From Neptuniibacter sp. CAU 1671 (GTDB lineage: Bacteria > Pseudomonadota > Gammaproteobacteria > Pseudomonadales > Balneatricaceae), in NCBI RefSeq assembly GCF_029222905.1, contig NZ_JARHUE010000008.1, positions 1-64,000 of the forward strand: a stretch of DNA of 64,000 bases, written 5' to 3'. The notes below the pieces were generated by a model that was not told where the DNA came from, did not search any database, and was given only the letters and a program-made list of their open reading frames with translations. Positions 25,272 through 35,100 of the stretch are shown here, one piece after another. How positions within the stretch are numbered: position 1 is the first letter of the stretch; every line of letters begins with the position of its first letter. The position numbers and the translations under genes are program-made.

Positions 25272-26927
25272 ATGCAGTGGATCTACGGCTTTAATACTAA
25301 AAATATCAGAGGTGATCTGCTGGGCGGTTTGACGGCTGCAATCGTCGCACTCCCCCTCGCACTGGCATTTGGTGTTTCCTCGGGCGCTGGCGCCATTGCG
25401 GGTGTTTATGGCGCGATCTGTGTAGGTTTTTTTGCGGCGTTGTTTGGTGGCACTCCCTCGCAGGTGTCGGGTCCTACCGGGCCAATGACCGTTGTAATGG
25501 CTGCCACCTTTACTCATTACTCAGGGCTGGATCCCGAACAGGGGCCGGTGCTGGCATTCACTGTGGTGTTAATGGCTGGCGCAATGCAGGTCCTGCTGGG
25601 GCTGTTTAGGTTAGGTAAATACATCACGTTGGTGCCGTTTCCCGTTATATCAGGTTTTATGACCGGCATCGGTGTCATCATTATTTTTCTGCAGCTTGCA
25701 CCTTTTATTGGCCATGAAGGAGCATCATCGGTGGTGGGTGCGCTGGCACTGTTACCGCAACAGGTAACCACACTTAACCCCTGGGCAACGGCACTGGGCT
25801 TGTTGACCCTGCTGACGGTATTTTTCTGTCCACGCCAGATTACCCGTTTTGTGCCTTCAGCATTGATTGCCCTGTTGCTGAGTACGCTGCTGGCAATGCT
25901 CTGGATTCCTGCCGATAAGGTCCCTGTACTGGGTGATATTCCCACGGGATTACCTGCCTTGGTCTGGCCCCAGATTTCGATGCCGCTGCTGTCCGATATG
26001 CTGATTGCGGCGATGATGCTGGCCATGCTCGGTGCCGTGGATTCGCTGTTGACCTCTCTGGTGGCTGATAACATCACCAAAACCCATCATGATTCAGACC
26101 GTGAGCTGATCGGGCAGGGGATCGGTAATATGGCGGCCGGGCTACTGGGTGGTCTGCCTGGTGCCGGGGCCACTATGCGCACAGTGGTTAACGTCCGTGC
26201 CGGTGGCAAAACACCGATCTCCGGTGCAGTCCATGCACTTGTGCTATTGGTGATTGTGCTGGGGGCAGGTCCTATGGCGACGCATATCCCTCATGCGGTC
26301 CTAGCCGGAATCCTGCTCAAGGTGGGTATTGATATTATCGATTGGCGCTTCCTAGGTCGTCTGCACCGTGCCCCGTTGTTTGTCATTACGCTGATGCTGT
26401 TGGTGCTGTTCCTGACGGTGTTTGTGAACCTGATCACGGCCGTGTTTATCGGCGTGTTCCTGGCCAATATTGTTACCCTGAAGCGCCTGGCAGACAGTCA
26501 GGTGGATGCTCTGCGCGTGATTGCGGATCAACCTGAATTTTTGCCGGACCTGACTCTGGATGAGCAGCAACTGTTACGTGATGCAAAAGGGCAGATACTG
26601 CTGTTCCATTTCGAAGGCCCGGTCAGCTTTGCCTCAGCCAAGGGGCTGTCGAAAAAACTCGCCGTCACAAACCCCCATGAGGTGGTGGTTATGGATTTTA
26701 GCCGGGTGCCCTGGATCGATGTATCCACCGCGATGGTGATTGAGGATCTGATCATTGATGCGCGCCGGTTGAACCGGGAGGTACTGCTGGTGGGACTGAG
26801 TGAGGCGGTGCTGAATGTGTTCGAGCGCCTGCGGATTCTGAACAGAATCACGCAGGGACATCTTTTTGATGATCGTGCCTCAGCCCTGATTAAGGCATCT
26901 GAACTGAGCCGGACTCAGTCAATCTGA
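25272..26927 (+). CDS. SulP-family anion transporter with STAS domain
   Basis: A 551-residue inner-membrane protein of the SLC26/SulP family. It has an N-terminal transport domain of about 10-14 segments (residues 10-420), including NIRGDLLGGLTAAIVALPLA near 11 and the GPTGPMTVVMAA motif near 66, and a cytoplasmic STAS domain from about 435 to 545 with VVMDFSRVPWIDVSTAMVIE. Family members move sulfate, bicarbonate or dicarboxylates; the sequence does not settle which, though bicarbonate carriers of marine bacteria look much like this. Its end overlaps the convergent CDF gene by 13 bases. Confidence 0.9.
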   Translation: MQWIYGFNTKNIRGDLLGGLTAAIVALPLALAFGVSSGAGAIAGVYGAICVGFFAALFGGTPSQVSGPTGPMTVVMAATFTHYSGLDPEQGPVLAFTVVLMAGAMQVLLGLFRLGKYITLVPFPVISGFMTGIGVIIIFLQLAPFIGHEGASSVVGALALLPQQVTTLNPWATALGLLTLLTVFFCPRQITRFVPSALIALLLSTLLAMLWIPADKVPVLGDIPTGLPALVWPQISMPLLSDMLIAAMMLAMLGAVDSLLTSLVADNITKTHHDSDRELIGQGIGNMAAGLLGGLPGAGATMRTVVNVRAGGKTPISGAVHALVLLVIVLGAGPMATHIPHAVLAGILLKVGIDIIDWRFLGRLHRAPLFVITLMLLVLFLTVFVNLITAVFIGVFLANIVTLKRLADSQVDALRVIADQPEFLPDLTLDEQQLLRDAKGQILLFHFEGPVSFASAKGLSKKLAVTNPHEVVVMDFSRVPWIDVSTAMVIEDLIIDARRLNREVLLVGLSEAVLNVFERLRILNRITQGHLFDDRASALIKASELSRTQSI

Positions 26928-28084
26928 CCGGCCCCCAGATAGACCTTGCCGAACCAGCGGGGTTGCTCCAGGTGGTCCCGCAGCCCTGCGATCAGTTCCT
27001 TAAGCGTTGTGCCACTGTTCAGCAGCGCCTGCAGGTCCTCTTCAAGTAACAGAATCTCCAGATCAATCAGATCCTTGCGATAGTGCAGGGTGACACGCCA
27101 GGGTTTCACCGGCACGGCACACTGGGCAAAAAAACGCTCAATGTCCGGTTCAATGGTACTGCGCATTGGCAGGGGTGTGAAAAAGCCTTTCTGGTCGAGT
27201 TTGGCATCATCATAGGTATCGATATGATAGATGATATGGCCAATGTCTTCGTTGTGTTTGAGCAGCTTCAGCATGGCGTTATCACCAATCTGGTGTCCCT
27301 CTGAGGCACTCACAAAAGGGGCCACCTGAATATGCATCTCCAGCAGGCTGTTACTGCCCATGCTGCGGCTTTTGAAACTGTGTACGTTGATGACGCCATC
27401 CACTGACATCACCAGCGTCTTGAGTCGCTCCACCTCTTCAGGCGGCAAACCGGTATCAACCAGCTGACGCAGACTGTCCCAGGTCAGGTCCCAACCGATT
27501 TTGCCCACCAGCAGGGCGACAACGACCGCTGCAACGGCGTCCAGCCAGATCCAACCCATCATGGCACCTGCAACCCCGATCAGTACGACGACTGAGGAGA
27601 ATGCATCTGAGCGGCTATGCCATGCGTTAGCAATGATCATATCTGACTTGATCTCTTTACCCACTTTCAGGGTGTAACGAAAGATCCACTCTTTACCCAC
27701 AATCGAAAGTGCTGCCACCAGCAGAGCAGGCCATTGCGGGATGCTCAGCGTTTCACCGCTGAGCAGATTATGCAGACTGTCATAGGCCATGGCCCCGGCC
27801 ACGGCAATCAGAACACTGCCGAGTATTACCGTGCCGACAGTTTCAAACCGTGCATGTCCCCAGGGGTGGTCTTCATCAGGTGCCTGACCGGAAAAGCGCA
27901 GTACGATCAGTACCAGCGCGTCGGTCAGGAGATCAGACAGGGAGTGGATACCATCGGCAACCAGTGCTGTGGAATGTGACAATACGCCCGTGACGATTTT
28001 CATGACACCTAACACGGCGTCGAGCAGAGCGCCCTGAAGGGTAACTTTTGCGGCAATGGCAGTATGTTCAGGATGACGATGCAT
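26915..28084 (-). CDS. Cation diffusion facilitator family transporter
   Basis: A 389-residue inner-membrane metal exporter. Six membrane segments occupy residues 12-205; the metal site is in ADGIHSLSDLLTDAL near 43 (the His-x3-Asp pair of segment two) with a second HSRSDAFSS in segment five near 156-164. A cytoplasmic C-terminal domain follows. It is longer than FieF (about 300 aa) because of an extra C-terminal domain of about 100 residues. Fe, Zn or Mn export is the usual role; the metal cannot be told. It is convergent with the SulP gene. Confidence 0.9.
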   Translation of the reverse strand: MHRHPEHTAIAAKVTLQGALLDAVLGVMKIVTGVLSHSTALVADGIHSLSDLLTDALVLIVLRFSGQAPDEDHPWGHARFETVGTVILGSVLIAVAGAMAYDSLHNLLSGETLSIPQWPALLVAALSIVGKEWIFRYTLKVGKEIKSDMIIANAWHSRSDAFSSVVVLIGVAGAMMGWIWLDAVAAVVVALLVGKIGWDLTWDSLRQLVDTGLPPEEVERLKTLVMSVDGVINVHSFKSRSMGSNSLLEMHIQVAPFVSASEGHQIGDNAMLKLLKHNEDIGHIIYHIDTYDDAKLDQKGFFTPLPMRSTIEPDIERFFAQCAVPVKPWRVTLHYRKDLIDLEILLLEEDLQALLNSGTTLKELIAGLRDHLEQPRWFGKVYLGAGQID

Positions 28085-28491
28085 ATATACGGATCCGTAC
28101 AGGCGTAGGTAAACTAATCTCAGAGATCAATAGCATACGACAGGTTACTCTCGATGTGGTCAGAGACTGTCAGAATTTCTTTAATCTTCACAACAGAACT
28201 GGGCGGTTTTGTGTGTCTCTTCAGGTGTATGCTTTGTTAACACTCGTGTATCAATTATTTAATAAATTTATTTCTAATATATGACTAAGTAATTGATATT
28301 TAACGGCCAAGTAGTCAACTGGTTAAAAAATGATCAGTTTAAAGTCAGGCCAGTAACCATGGGAACTTGATGAAGTTTTAGTGGCAGAATTCACAGTGTT
28401 ATCCACAGGCAATGTGGGTACAACGCGCTAGCAGGCATGATTACAGCCTTTGCTTAATTTTATCTTAACAAAAGGGTCACAGGATTCGGGT
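28085..28491. other. Intergenic region between CDF and BASS genes
   Basis: About 407 bases without a supported gene. The open frames present have no family pattern and lack a convincing ribosome-binding site. The two flanking genes are divergent, so both promoters should be here. No operator or hairpin stands out. Confidence 0.5.
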
Positions 28492-29367
28492 ATGACAGCG
28501 AGCGTTTTATCTCAGATCGTATTACCTGCAGCACTGTTTTTAATCATGCTGGGTGTCGGCATGTCGGTCGAGTTGAAAGCGTTTCAGGCAACCTTGAGGC
28601 AGCCCGCTATTTTGCTCAGTGGTGTACTGTTGCAACTGTTTGCTCTGCCTGTGCTGGGGTTGCTGGTGATTGTGTTGTTTCAACTGTCGCCGCTGCTGGC
28701 CTGTGGTCTGATGATACTGACCTTTGCGCCTGGCGGTGCTACCTCAAATATGATCACCTACCTGGCAAAAGGGGATACGGCGCTGTCGATCTGCCTGACA
28801 GCGATTGCCGGTCTGATAACCCCGGTAACCCTGCCGCTGTTCAGTGCCATAGCCATTGGTTACTGGCTGGGGGATAACAATGCAATCAATTTCCCGGTGT
28901 TGCCGACAATGCTCAAGCTGGCGTTTATCGCCATATTACCCGCTCTGATCGGTTCTGCTTTGCGACACCTCTATCCTGTTGTTTGCGACCGGCTGACAGG
29001 GCCCGTCAAGATTATCACGGTACTGTTTATGCTGCTGGTGGTCGTGGGGCTAATTAAACAGAATCAGACCCAGCTCTTGGCGCTGTTGCCTCAGCTAACC
29101 ACGGTATTGCTGGTGCTGATGGCGTTAGCCATGCTGAGTGGCTACTTCATGGCAAAATGGTTGAACGGTGACTCAAAAGCCGGTATCACGCTGGCGATAG
29201 AGGTGGGTATTCAGAATGCTGCGGTGGCGCTACTGCTGACAGCGGGCATTTTGCAGAATCAGGAGATGGCGGCGGTCGCGCTGTTTTACGGTGTGCTGAT
29301 GAATCTGCCGGCGCTGCTGCTGATACTGTGGCGCAACCGTCCCGGATTAAAACCTGCGCTCTCTTAA
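28492..29367 (+). CDS. BASS-family sodium/organic anion symporter
   Basis: A 291-residue inner-membrane protein of the bile acid:sodium symporter superfamily, with about ten segments. The signature stretch TFAPGGATSNMITYLAKGDTA (in the region near residue 81-101) gives the sodium-site motif of segment four, and GIQNAAVALLLT near 240 is the matching crossover motif of segment nine. It takes up an organic anion (bile-acid-like, pantoate or 2-oxoacid in other bacteria); substrate unknown. I start at ATG 28492 with AGGA upstream, omitting a 14-residue extension. The end overlaps convergent queE by four bases. Confidence 0.88.
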   Translation: MTASVLSQIVLPAALFLIMLGVGMSVELKAFQATLRQPAILLSGVLLQLFALPVLGLLVIVLFQLSPLLACGLMILTFAPGGATSNMITYLAKGDTALSICLTAIAGLITPVTLPLFSAIAIGYWLGDNNAINFPVLPTMLKLAFIAILPALIGSALRHLYPVVCDRLTGPVKIITVLFMLLVVVGLIKQNQTQLLALLPQLTTVLLVLMALAMLSGYFMAKWLNGDSKAGITLAIEVGIQNAAVALLLTAGILQNQEMAAVALFYGVLMNLPALLLILWRNRPGLKPALS

Positions 29368-29993
29368 TCGATGTTGAGAATTTTGTGCTGCTGCAGGCTT
29401 AGCTTCCACTGAGGATGTTGCAGGCAATAGTGCAGGGCTTCCTGAGTGTGGATGGGTCTCATAGGGCCATCCATCGGTTGCAGATAAAAATGCTCGAAAG
29501 CCAGTGCTTCGAAATTGGCCGGGGGGGCCAGGGGTTGCGGATAGACCAGCTTCAGCTCATGTCCCGTCTGAACGACCAGTGCAGCATCTGCTTTGGGGCT
29601 GACACAGATCCAGTCAATACCTTTGGGTAAAGGACGGGTGCCGTTGGTCTCAATGGCGACTTCACACCCGGCAGCATGGCAGGCATCGACCAGTGTCTGG
29701 TCCAGTTGCAGGGCGGGTTCACCCCCGGTGAAGATCAGATAGGGCGGCTGTTCAACATTCGGCCAGAATGAGACCAGGTATCGAACCAGTGTGGCGGCAT
29801 CTTCAAATTTTCCGCCATTCTGACCGTCGGTGCCGACAAAATCCGTATCACAGAAATCACACACGGCGTCGGCGCGATCCTGTTCGCGACCTGACCAGAG
29901 ATTGCATCCGGTAAACCGACAGAATATAGCAGCTCGACCAGACTGAGCGCCTTCACCCTGCAGGCTAAAAAAAATCTCTTTTACCGAATACAT
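29364..29993 (-). CDS. queE: 7-carboxy-7-deazaguanine synthase
   Basis: A 209-residue radical-SAM enzyme of the queuosine pathway that turns 6-carboxytetrahydropterin into 7-carboxy-7-deazaguanine. The [4Fe-4S] ligands have the wider QueE spacing CX14CX2C: Cys30, Cys45 and Cys48, in GCNLWSGREQDRADAVCDFC, rather than the normal CX3CX2C. FTGGEP near 88 is the SAM-binding glycine motif. The start MYSVKEIFFSLQGEGAQSGR is diagnostic. No queC or queD lies next to it. It overlaps the convergent BASS gene by four bases. Confidence 0.95.
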   Translation of the reverse strand: MYSVKEIFFSLQGEGAQSGRAAIFCRFTGCNLWSGREQDRADAVCDFCDTDFVGTDGQNGGKFEDAATLVRYLVSFWPNVEQPPYLIFTGGEPALQLDQTLVDACHAAGCEVAIETNGTRPLPKGIDWICVSPKADAALVVQTGHELKLVYPQPLAPPANFEALAFEHFYLQPMDGPMRPIHTQEALHYCLQHPQWKLSLQQHKILNID

Positions 29994-30104
29994 ATGATAT
30001 GTTCATTTAGCTGTTTGTCTAAGAGGCGCAGAGTGTACACCGTACACAGCTGTCGTGCGACAGTTGCGCAATAACCACAATAATCACGACGATCAGGTTG
30101 TACT

Positions 30105-30617
30105 ATGACACTACGTAACATTGATAAGACGCTTTACAAGCAAAAGCAACGGAAGCTGGCGCTCTCGCTTTGTGTCATCTTCTTTATTTTCGCCATGGTG
30201 TTCAGCACCGTGCTGCGTAACTACTTCGGTAATCCCGAAGGTGCAAACACCTGGGTTAATCTGACCGGTGTTCTGATGGGGTTGGCTCTGACTGCGGGCC
30301 TGTTCGCCCTGTTCTCCAATCATGCATCACTGGATGAAGTGCGTTATGCCTGGAAAGTGAAACGTCAGGTACTGAAAATCCAGAATAAACTGCATCATTG
30401 GGAAGCGCTGCTGGAAAAGGGTGATCAGACCGCTGCGACGGTGATCTCGTTTTATTACCAGGGCGTGTTACAACTGCAGATGCTGGACGGCAATGATTTC
30501 GGTTATTCCGAAACCCGTCAGCGGGAGTCACGCTTCCGCAATCAATGTCGTGAGCTGGGTTTGCGTTGCAACGCTGATGAATACAGCAGTGAGCTGCTGG
30601 CCAGCCTTAAAGCCTGA
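30105..30617 (+). CDS. DUF3087 membrane protein
   Basis: A 170-residue protein with two membrane segments (about residues 17-38 and 48-68) and a helical cytoplasmic C-terminal part. It matches the DUF3087 family by MTLRNIDKTLYKQKQRKLAL and the later DEVRYAWKVKRQVLKIQNKL segment. The family occurs mostly in marine gammaproteobacteria and has no known role. It stands alone between queE (divergent) and rdgC (convergent) and ends in a shared terminator. Confidence 0.85.
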   Translation: MTLRNIDKTLYKQKQRKLALSLCVIFFIFAMVFSTVLRNYFGNPEGANTWVNLTGVLMGLALTAGLFALFSNHASLDEVRYAWKVKRQVLKIQNKLHHWEALLEKGDQTAATVISFYYQGVLQLQMLDGNDFGYSETRQRESRFRNQCRELGLRCNADEYSSELLASLKA

Positions 30618-30639
30618 AGCATTCGGTTTTTGCATAAAC

Positions 30640-30665
30640 AAAACGCGGCCTGAGCCGCGTTTTTT
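30640..30665. terminator. Bidirectional intrinsic terminator (DUF3087 / rdgC)
   Basis: Stem AAAACGCGGC (30640-30649), loop CTGA, and GCCGCGTTTT followed by further T residues; A and T tracts flank both sides, so it can act in both directions. Confidence 0.9.
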
Positions 30666-30673
30666 ATTGTCTG

Positions 30674-31582
30674 TTACTGCCGTTGCAGTTCACCACCAAA
30701 GGCTTGCAACAGGGCGGGCAACAGGCGGTTAAATTCCAGCCCCATCTGCACCATATCAGCATCAAACTGGGCGATTGGGTCCTCATCCGCTTCTGTTTTA
30801 AGTTGTTCCTGAAGCTGATCGGAGAGTTTCAGACGTTTTAAGGACAGATCTTCCTGCAACATGAAACGCAGTTGCTGCTCCCACTCAACCGCCAGTTTAA
30901 CCACCCGTTTGCCGGTTTCCAGATGGGCAATAAATTCATCATCCTCCAGTGCCTGGCTCTTGATGCGGATAACGCCCCCTTCGGTGACGCTGTCTCGCAA
31001 TTCAGCTTCATCCAGCGTGGTGAATTCCGCAGGACGGCTGGCGGGTTCTGACAGCCAGCCAGAGAGAATTGCTGCTGGGGCATTGTTGACATCAATCCGG
31101 GTCACCGGCAGTGAACCCAGGCTGCCACGCAGGTGACTGAGCAATGCTTCAGCTTTGGCCGCACTGCTGCTATCCACGGCAATCCATCCCTGTTGTGGTG
31201 AGATCAGGGCATAGGTCTGTTGATGGCGACTGAAGGCGCGGGGCAGCAGATCAAGAATGATCTCATCCTTAAGCTGGTCTTTCTCTTTTTTGAAAACCTT
31301 GCGCTCAAGTTCAATCTGGGCGACTTTTTCCTGCAGGGCAGCTTTAATCACGCTGGAGGGCAGGATCTTCTCCTCTTTACGTGCGCACAGCAAAACAAAA
31401 CCCTGCACCGTATGCACCAGTTCATCATCCAGATCCGGGCAGGGGGCAGCCCAGCCATAACGCGCCAGTTCCCCAGATCTGCACGGGGTGAATGCGTGTT
31501 CAGCCAGGGTGTTTTGCAGTGAGGCAAGTGGCAGTTCAAAACCATCCTGCAAGCGATAGAAAATTACATTTTTAAACCACAT
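30674..31582 (-). CDS. rdgC: Recombination-associated protein RdgC
   Basis: A 302-residue protein of normal RdgC length. RdgC is a ring-shaped DNA-binding protein that limits RecA loading; in E. coli it becomes essential when some recombination functions are missing. The start MWFKNVIFYRL and the C-terminal half with DEDPIAQFDADMVQMGLEF are family hallmarks. I start at ATG 31582; the region upstream is not hydrophilic and has no family match. It is followed by the terminator at 30640-30665. The next gene on the same strand upstream is the thioredoxin-like gene, 66 bases away. Confidence 0.93.
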   Translation of the reverse strand: MWFKNVIFYRLQDGFELPLASLQNTLAEHAFTPCRSGELARYGWAAPCPDLDDELVHTVQGFVLLCARKEEKILPSSVIKAALQEKVAQIELERKVFKKEKDQLKDEIILDLLPRAFSRHQQTYALISPQQGWIAVDSSSAAKAEALLSHLRGSLGSLPVTRIDVNNAPAAILSGWLSEPASRPAEFTTLDEAELRDSVTEGGVIRIKSQALEDDEFIAHLETGKRVVKLAVEWEQQLRFMLQEDLSLKRLKLSDQLQEQLKTEADEDPIAQFDADMVQMGLEFNRLLPALLQAFGGELQRQ

Positions 31583-31648
31583 AAGAGTTCCATGCTCAGG
31601 TGAGGGGCGGCATCTTAACAAGTTTTTGGCGTGCCGGGGGAATTCGAA

Positions 31649-32131
31649 TCAGTCTTTTTGATTCTGTAGTTGTTGCCAGCTTGTCTCGATTGCTTCATCA
31701 AGGTAAAAGCCAAACAGCTCAGGGGTGGTGTAGCCTTCCAGTGCTGCTGTAAGCGGCGCGCCCTTATGATCAAGAAACAGCAGGGTGGGAGTGACACCAA
31801 TCTTGAAGCGTTTGGCAAACGCATTAGCGGTGACTGTCTGACCGTCAAAGTCGGTCAGTTCCTGGTGGGTATTCATCTCAATGCGGCGAAATCGAACACG
31901 GTTTGTATATTGCTGATTACGTTGCATGGGTTGCAGCAGGTCGTAGCTGAGCTGAATACAGTAGGCACACTCAGGCTGGGATACCAGAATCAGCAGTACC
32001 TTATCGATATCATCGGCTTCCGAGATGGCAGCGCTCTGTTCACTGAGATCCCTTGCCAGTGGAATATCGGCCTGAACACTGAAACAGGCCAGCAGCAGAT
32101 TTACTGTCAGTAAAAGATGGCTGCACCGCAT
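31649..32131 (-). CDS. Periplasmic thioredoxin-like protein
   Basis: A 160-residue exported thiol-redox protein. The signal peptide covers about residues 1-21 (MRCSHLLLTVNLLLACFSVQ then ADI). The thioredoxin fold has the active-site pair CAYC (Cys55-Cys58) in SQPECAYCIQL and the cis-Pro segment KIGVTPTLLFLD near 112-122. The overall look (DKVLLILVSQPECAYC) matches SoxW/DsbE-like single-domain proteins that reduce or guide disulfides in the periplasm, for example in heme c or copper protein maturation. It sits downstream of apt on the same strand, near the cbb3 assembly genes, which is consistent but not proof. Confidence 0.82.
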   Translation of the reverse strand: MRCSHLLLTVNLLLACFSVQADIPLARDLSEQSAAISEADDIDKVLLILVSQPECAYCIQLSYDLLQPMQRNQQYTNRVRFRRIEMNTHQELTDFDGQTVTANAFAKRFKIGVTPTLLFLDHKGAPLTAALEGYTTPELFGFYLDEAIETSWQQLQNQKD

Positions 32132-32202
32132 AGAATCACACCCTTTTACAGTAAAGCTGGCAGCGCTATGAACTGAACATGGCGCTGCCGATTACTTGCT
32201 GA

Positions 32203-32745
32203 TTACAACCCTTCAAACGCCATCAGGGTGTGAACGGGAACACCACTGTCCTGGATCAGGGTAGAACCCTGCAGGTCGGGCAGGTCGATCAGGGCGGCAG
32301 CTTCTGAGACCGACGCGCCCAGTTTTTTAACCAGTGTGCAGGCAGCCAGAATGGTTCCGCCAGTGGCAATCAAATCATCAAACACCAGAACCCTGTCACC
32401 AGGGCCGACTGCATCGAGCTGCATTTCAACAGACGCTGAACCGTACTCAAGCGCATACTCCTGATGGATGGTTTCGCCCGGCAGTTTGCCTTTTTTACGA
32501 ACCAGTACCAGAGGCAGGTTCAGGTGATACGCCATGATAGAACTGATCAGAAAGCCACGGGCATCGATACTGGCAATGTGCGTAATGTCACTGTCGATAT
32601 AGCGCTGAATAAATGCATCAGACACCATGCGCAGGGCTTTAGGGTCCTTGAAGATCGGTGTGATGTCACGGAATTGAACGCCTGGTTCCGGCCAGTCGGG
32701 AATGGTGCGGATCACAGACTTTACATAACATTCATCGTAAGACAT
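32203..32745 (-). CDS. apt: Adenine phosphoribosyltransferase
   Basis: A 180-residue purine-salvage enzyme that joins adenine to PRPP to give AMP. The PRPP-binding motif is VLVFDDLIATGGTI near residue 118-131; other hallmarks are the adenine-side ARGFL near 63 and VRKKGKLPG near 82. AGGAGA precedes the start with normal spacing. It lies 82 bases downstream of fnr on the same strand and may be partly co-transcribed, although no function links it to the respiratory genes. Confidence 0.95.
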   Translation of the reverse strand: MSYDECYVKSVIRTIPDWPEPGVQFRDITPIFKDPKALRMVSDAFIQRYIDSDITHIASIDARGFLISSIMAYHLNLPLVLVRKKGKLPGETIHQEYALEYGSASVEMQLDAVGPGDRVLVFDDLIATGGTILAACTLVKKLGASVSEAAALIDLPDLQGSTLIQDSGVPVHTLMAFEGL

Positions 32746-32827
32746 CAGGTTCTCCTTATTATGGATTCAACAGGCAGGGACCGAATCAACGGCGTGCGAA
32801 AGGTCATGCGTCCCTGCAGAGGTGTAT

Positions 32828-33610
32828 TTAAGAACAGTCAGACTGGCGCTGGGGCATATGTTCTGCATTGTTGGGACACTCACCGGAGAGCTGGTACAGC
32901 TCTTTCAGGTGGGTCAGATGAACCTCTTTACCTTCGACGCTCAGCAGCTCATTTTTCTGAAAGCGGGTAAAGATACGGCTGACGGTTTCTACGGCCAAGC
33001 CCAGATAGTTACCAATCTCATTACGTGACATGGAGAGACGGAAGCTGGTTTCTGAATAACCGCGCTGTTTGAAGCGTTGTGACAGCTTGATCAGGAAGGT
33101 AGCAATGCGCTCGTCGGCGTTCTTTTTGGACAACAGCAGCATCATCTGCTGCTCTTCCCGAATCTCTTTACTCATGCTGCGCATCACCTGACGACGCAGT
33201 TCCGGCAGTTGGCCAGAGAGGTCGTCCAGACGATCAAACGGAATTTCACAGACGGTGGTGGTTTCCAGTACTTTGGCAGAAACAGGATACTCGCTGCAGT
33301 CAAAACCGCTCATGCCCACCAGCTCGCCGGGGAAAAAGAAACCGGTGATCTGCTCTTCGCCTTCATTGGTGAGGGTATAGGTTTTAACGGAGCCGGCACG
33401 GATCGCATAAATAGACGTGAAAGGGGTGCCCTGAGTGAAAAGGTGATCGCCTTTTTTCAGTGGCTTACTTTTCTCGATGATATCGTCCAGCCGTTCCATC
33501 TCGGTCATATTGAGTGAAACCGGCAGGCAAAGGCTGCTCAGGCTGCAGGTTTTGCAGGTTACCTGATGCAGGCTGCGTAATTTACCATCGGTCACGTGAT
33601 ATTCAGCCAT
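32828..33610 (-). CDS. fnr: Fnr/Anr-family oxygen-sensing regulator
   Basis: A 260-residue CRP/FNR-type activator. The oxygen-labile [4Fe-4S] cluster ligands are all present: Cys19, Cys22 and Cys28 in [10 protein letters not shown], and Cys121 in VCEIPF. A cyclic-nucleotide-binding-like barrel spans about 45-130, and the helix-turn-helix with recognition helix [11 protein letters not shown] (about 211-221) has the E-SR pattern that reads TTGAT half-sites. Without oxygen the dimer forms and switches on microaerobic genes. It lies directly after hemN, at the end of the cbb3 locus, and very probably controls it (candidate site at 44113-44126). Confidence 0.95.
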   Translation of the reverse strand: MAEYHVTDGKLRSLHQVTCKTCSLSSLCLPVSLNMTEMERLDDIIEKSKPLKKGDHLFTQGTPFTSIYAIRAGSVKTYTLTNEGEEQITGFFFPGELVGMSGFDCSEYPVSAKVLETTTVCEIPFDRLDDLSGQLPELRRQVMRSMSKEIREEQQMMLLLSKKNADERIATFLIKLSQRFKQRGYSETSFRLSMSRNEIGNYLGLAVETVSRIFTRFQKNELLSVEGKEVHLTHLKELYQLSGECPNNAEHMPQRQSDCS

Positions 33611-33677
33611 TGTGCCATCCTGTCTGTGGTGTAAGTTCTAAATTATCACCCAATATGCCGCCCCTGAAAAGCGCAGA

Positions 33678-35066
33678 TCAGATGATCCGCGAGAATCGCT
33701 GCACGTTTTCAGACTTTGGTATATAGGCATCGAAGCTCATACAGATGCGGCGGATCAGTAATCGACCTGCCGGAGTCACACTGATACGTTCAGGAGACAA
33801 TTCAACCAAACCATCGGCGGTGAACTGATTCAGTTCATTCAGCGCGTCGGCAAAGTACTCATCAAAGTTGATGGAAAATTCCGATTCAATCTGCGCTTTT
33901 TCAAGCTCAAAATGACAGATCAGTTGAGTAATCACCCGGCGGCGCAGGTGGTCGTCAGCACTCAGTTTTACACCCCGTTTAATGGCGTGTTCATGTGTTT
34001 CGACCGCTTTGGTATAGGCGGCAACTTCATGTTCATTCTGGTAGTAGACCGAGCCAATCTGACTGATGGCCGAGACGCCCATGGCAACCAGGTCACAGTC
34101 CGCATGGGTGGTATAACCCTGGAAATTACGGTGCAGGTGTCCTTCTCGCTGTGCCACTGCCAGCTCGTCATCCGGCTTGGCAAAATGGTCCATGCCGATG
34201 TAGACATAACCGGCGTCCAGCAGGGTGTTGATGGTGGTTTCCAGTATAGCGAGTTTGGTATCCGGGCTTGGCAGGGTGGCCGCGTCAATGTGTTTCTGAG
34301 AGCGGAACCGGTCAGGCAAATGCGCATAATTGAATACTGACAGTCGGTCAGGATTCATATCAATGACGGTCTCCAGGGTACGCTGGAAACCTTCCAGACT
34401 CTGAAACGGCAGCCCATAGATCAGGTCAAGGTTGAGTGAACGGAAACCTTCAGCTCTGGCTGCATCAAGAATCAGGCGGGTTTGCTCAACACTCTGTACC
34501 CGGTTAACGGCTTCCTGAACCTTGGGATCGATATCCTGCAGGCCCAGACTGATGCGGTTAAAACCGATTTCGCGTAACACGCTGATGGTCTCTTCAGAGG
34601 CTTCACGGGGGTCGATTTCGATTGAGTAGTCACCGCTGTCGTCGTTCAGCAGATTAAAATGCTTTCGCATCTGCCCCATCAGTTCGCGCATCTGATCATG
34701 GCTGATAAAGGTGGGGGTACCGCCACCCCAGTGTAGCTGGGTTACGCTACGGTCGTTGCTGTACCACTGGGACAGCTGCGCCATTTCACGGTAGACCGTA
34801 TCCAGATAGGGTTGTGCCTTGTTGCGGTTACGGGTGATCACCTTGTTGCAGGCGCAGTAGTAACAGACATGTTCACAAAAAGGGATATGCACATAAAGTG
34901 ACAAAGGGGCACTGAGGTCCGTCGTCTGCTGGGCACAGTTAACCAGATCCGCTGGCGCCAGCGCCGGATCAAACTGAACGGCGGTTGGGTAAGATGTATA
35001 ACGCGGCCCTGACAGGTCATAACGTTTAATCAGATCCAGATCCCACTTAATCAGGTTATTGTCCAC
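33678..35066 (-). CDS. hemN: Oxygen-independent coproporphyrinogen III oxidase
   Basis: A 462-residue radical-SAM enzyme that converts coproporphyrinogen III to protoporphyrinogen IX without oxygen, needed for heme under low oxygen. The cluster ligands are Cys64, Cys68 and Cys71 in FCEHVCYYCACNK (CX3CX2C). GGGTPTF near 114, EIDPRE near 151 and LGLQDIDPKVQ near 176 are also present, and the PRYTSYPTA start is the true HemN signature, which excludes the HemW type. It follows the SafE-like gene by 34 bases and precedes fnr by 67, so it likely belongs to the same transcript, supplying heme for the cbb3 oxidase. Confidence 0.95.
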   Translation of the reverse strand: MDNNLIKWDLDLIKRYDLSGPRYTSYPTAVQFDPALAPADLVNCAQQTTDLSAPLSLYVHIPFCEHVCYYCACNKVITRNRNKAQPYLDTVYREMAQLSQWYSNDRSVTQLHWGGGTPTFISHDQMRELMGQMRKHFNLLNDDSGDYSIEIDPREASEETISVLREIGFNRISLGLQDIDPKVQEAVNRVQSVEQTRLILDAARAEGFRSLNLDLIYGLPFQSLEGFQRTLETVIDMNPDRLSVFNYAHLPDRFRSQKHIDAATLPSPDTKLAILETTINTLLDAGYVYIGMDHFAKPDDELAVAQREGHLHRNFQGYTTHADCDLVAMGVSAISQIGSVYYQNEHEVAAYTKAVETHEHAIKRGVKLSADDHLRRRVITQLICHFELEKAQIESEFSINFDEYFADALNELNQFTADGLVELSPERISVTPAGRLLIRRICMSFDAYIPKSENVQRFSRII

Positions 35067-35100
35067 TGATAGTACCCTCTAAACTTTAACCGCAGTGGCC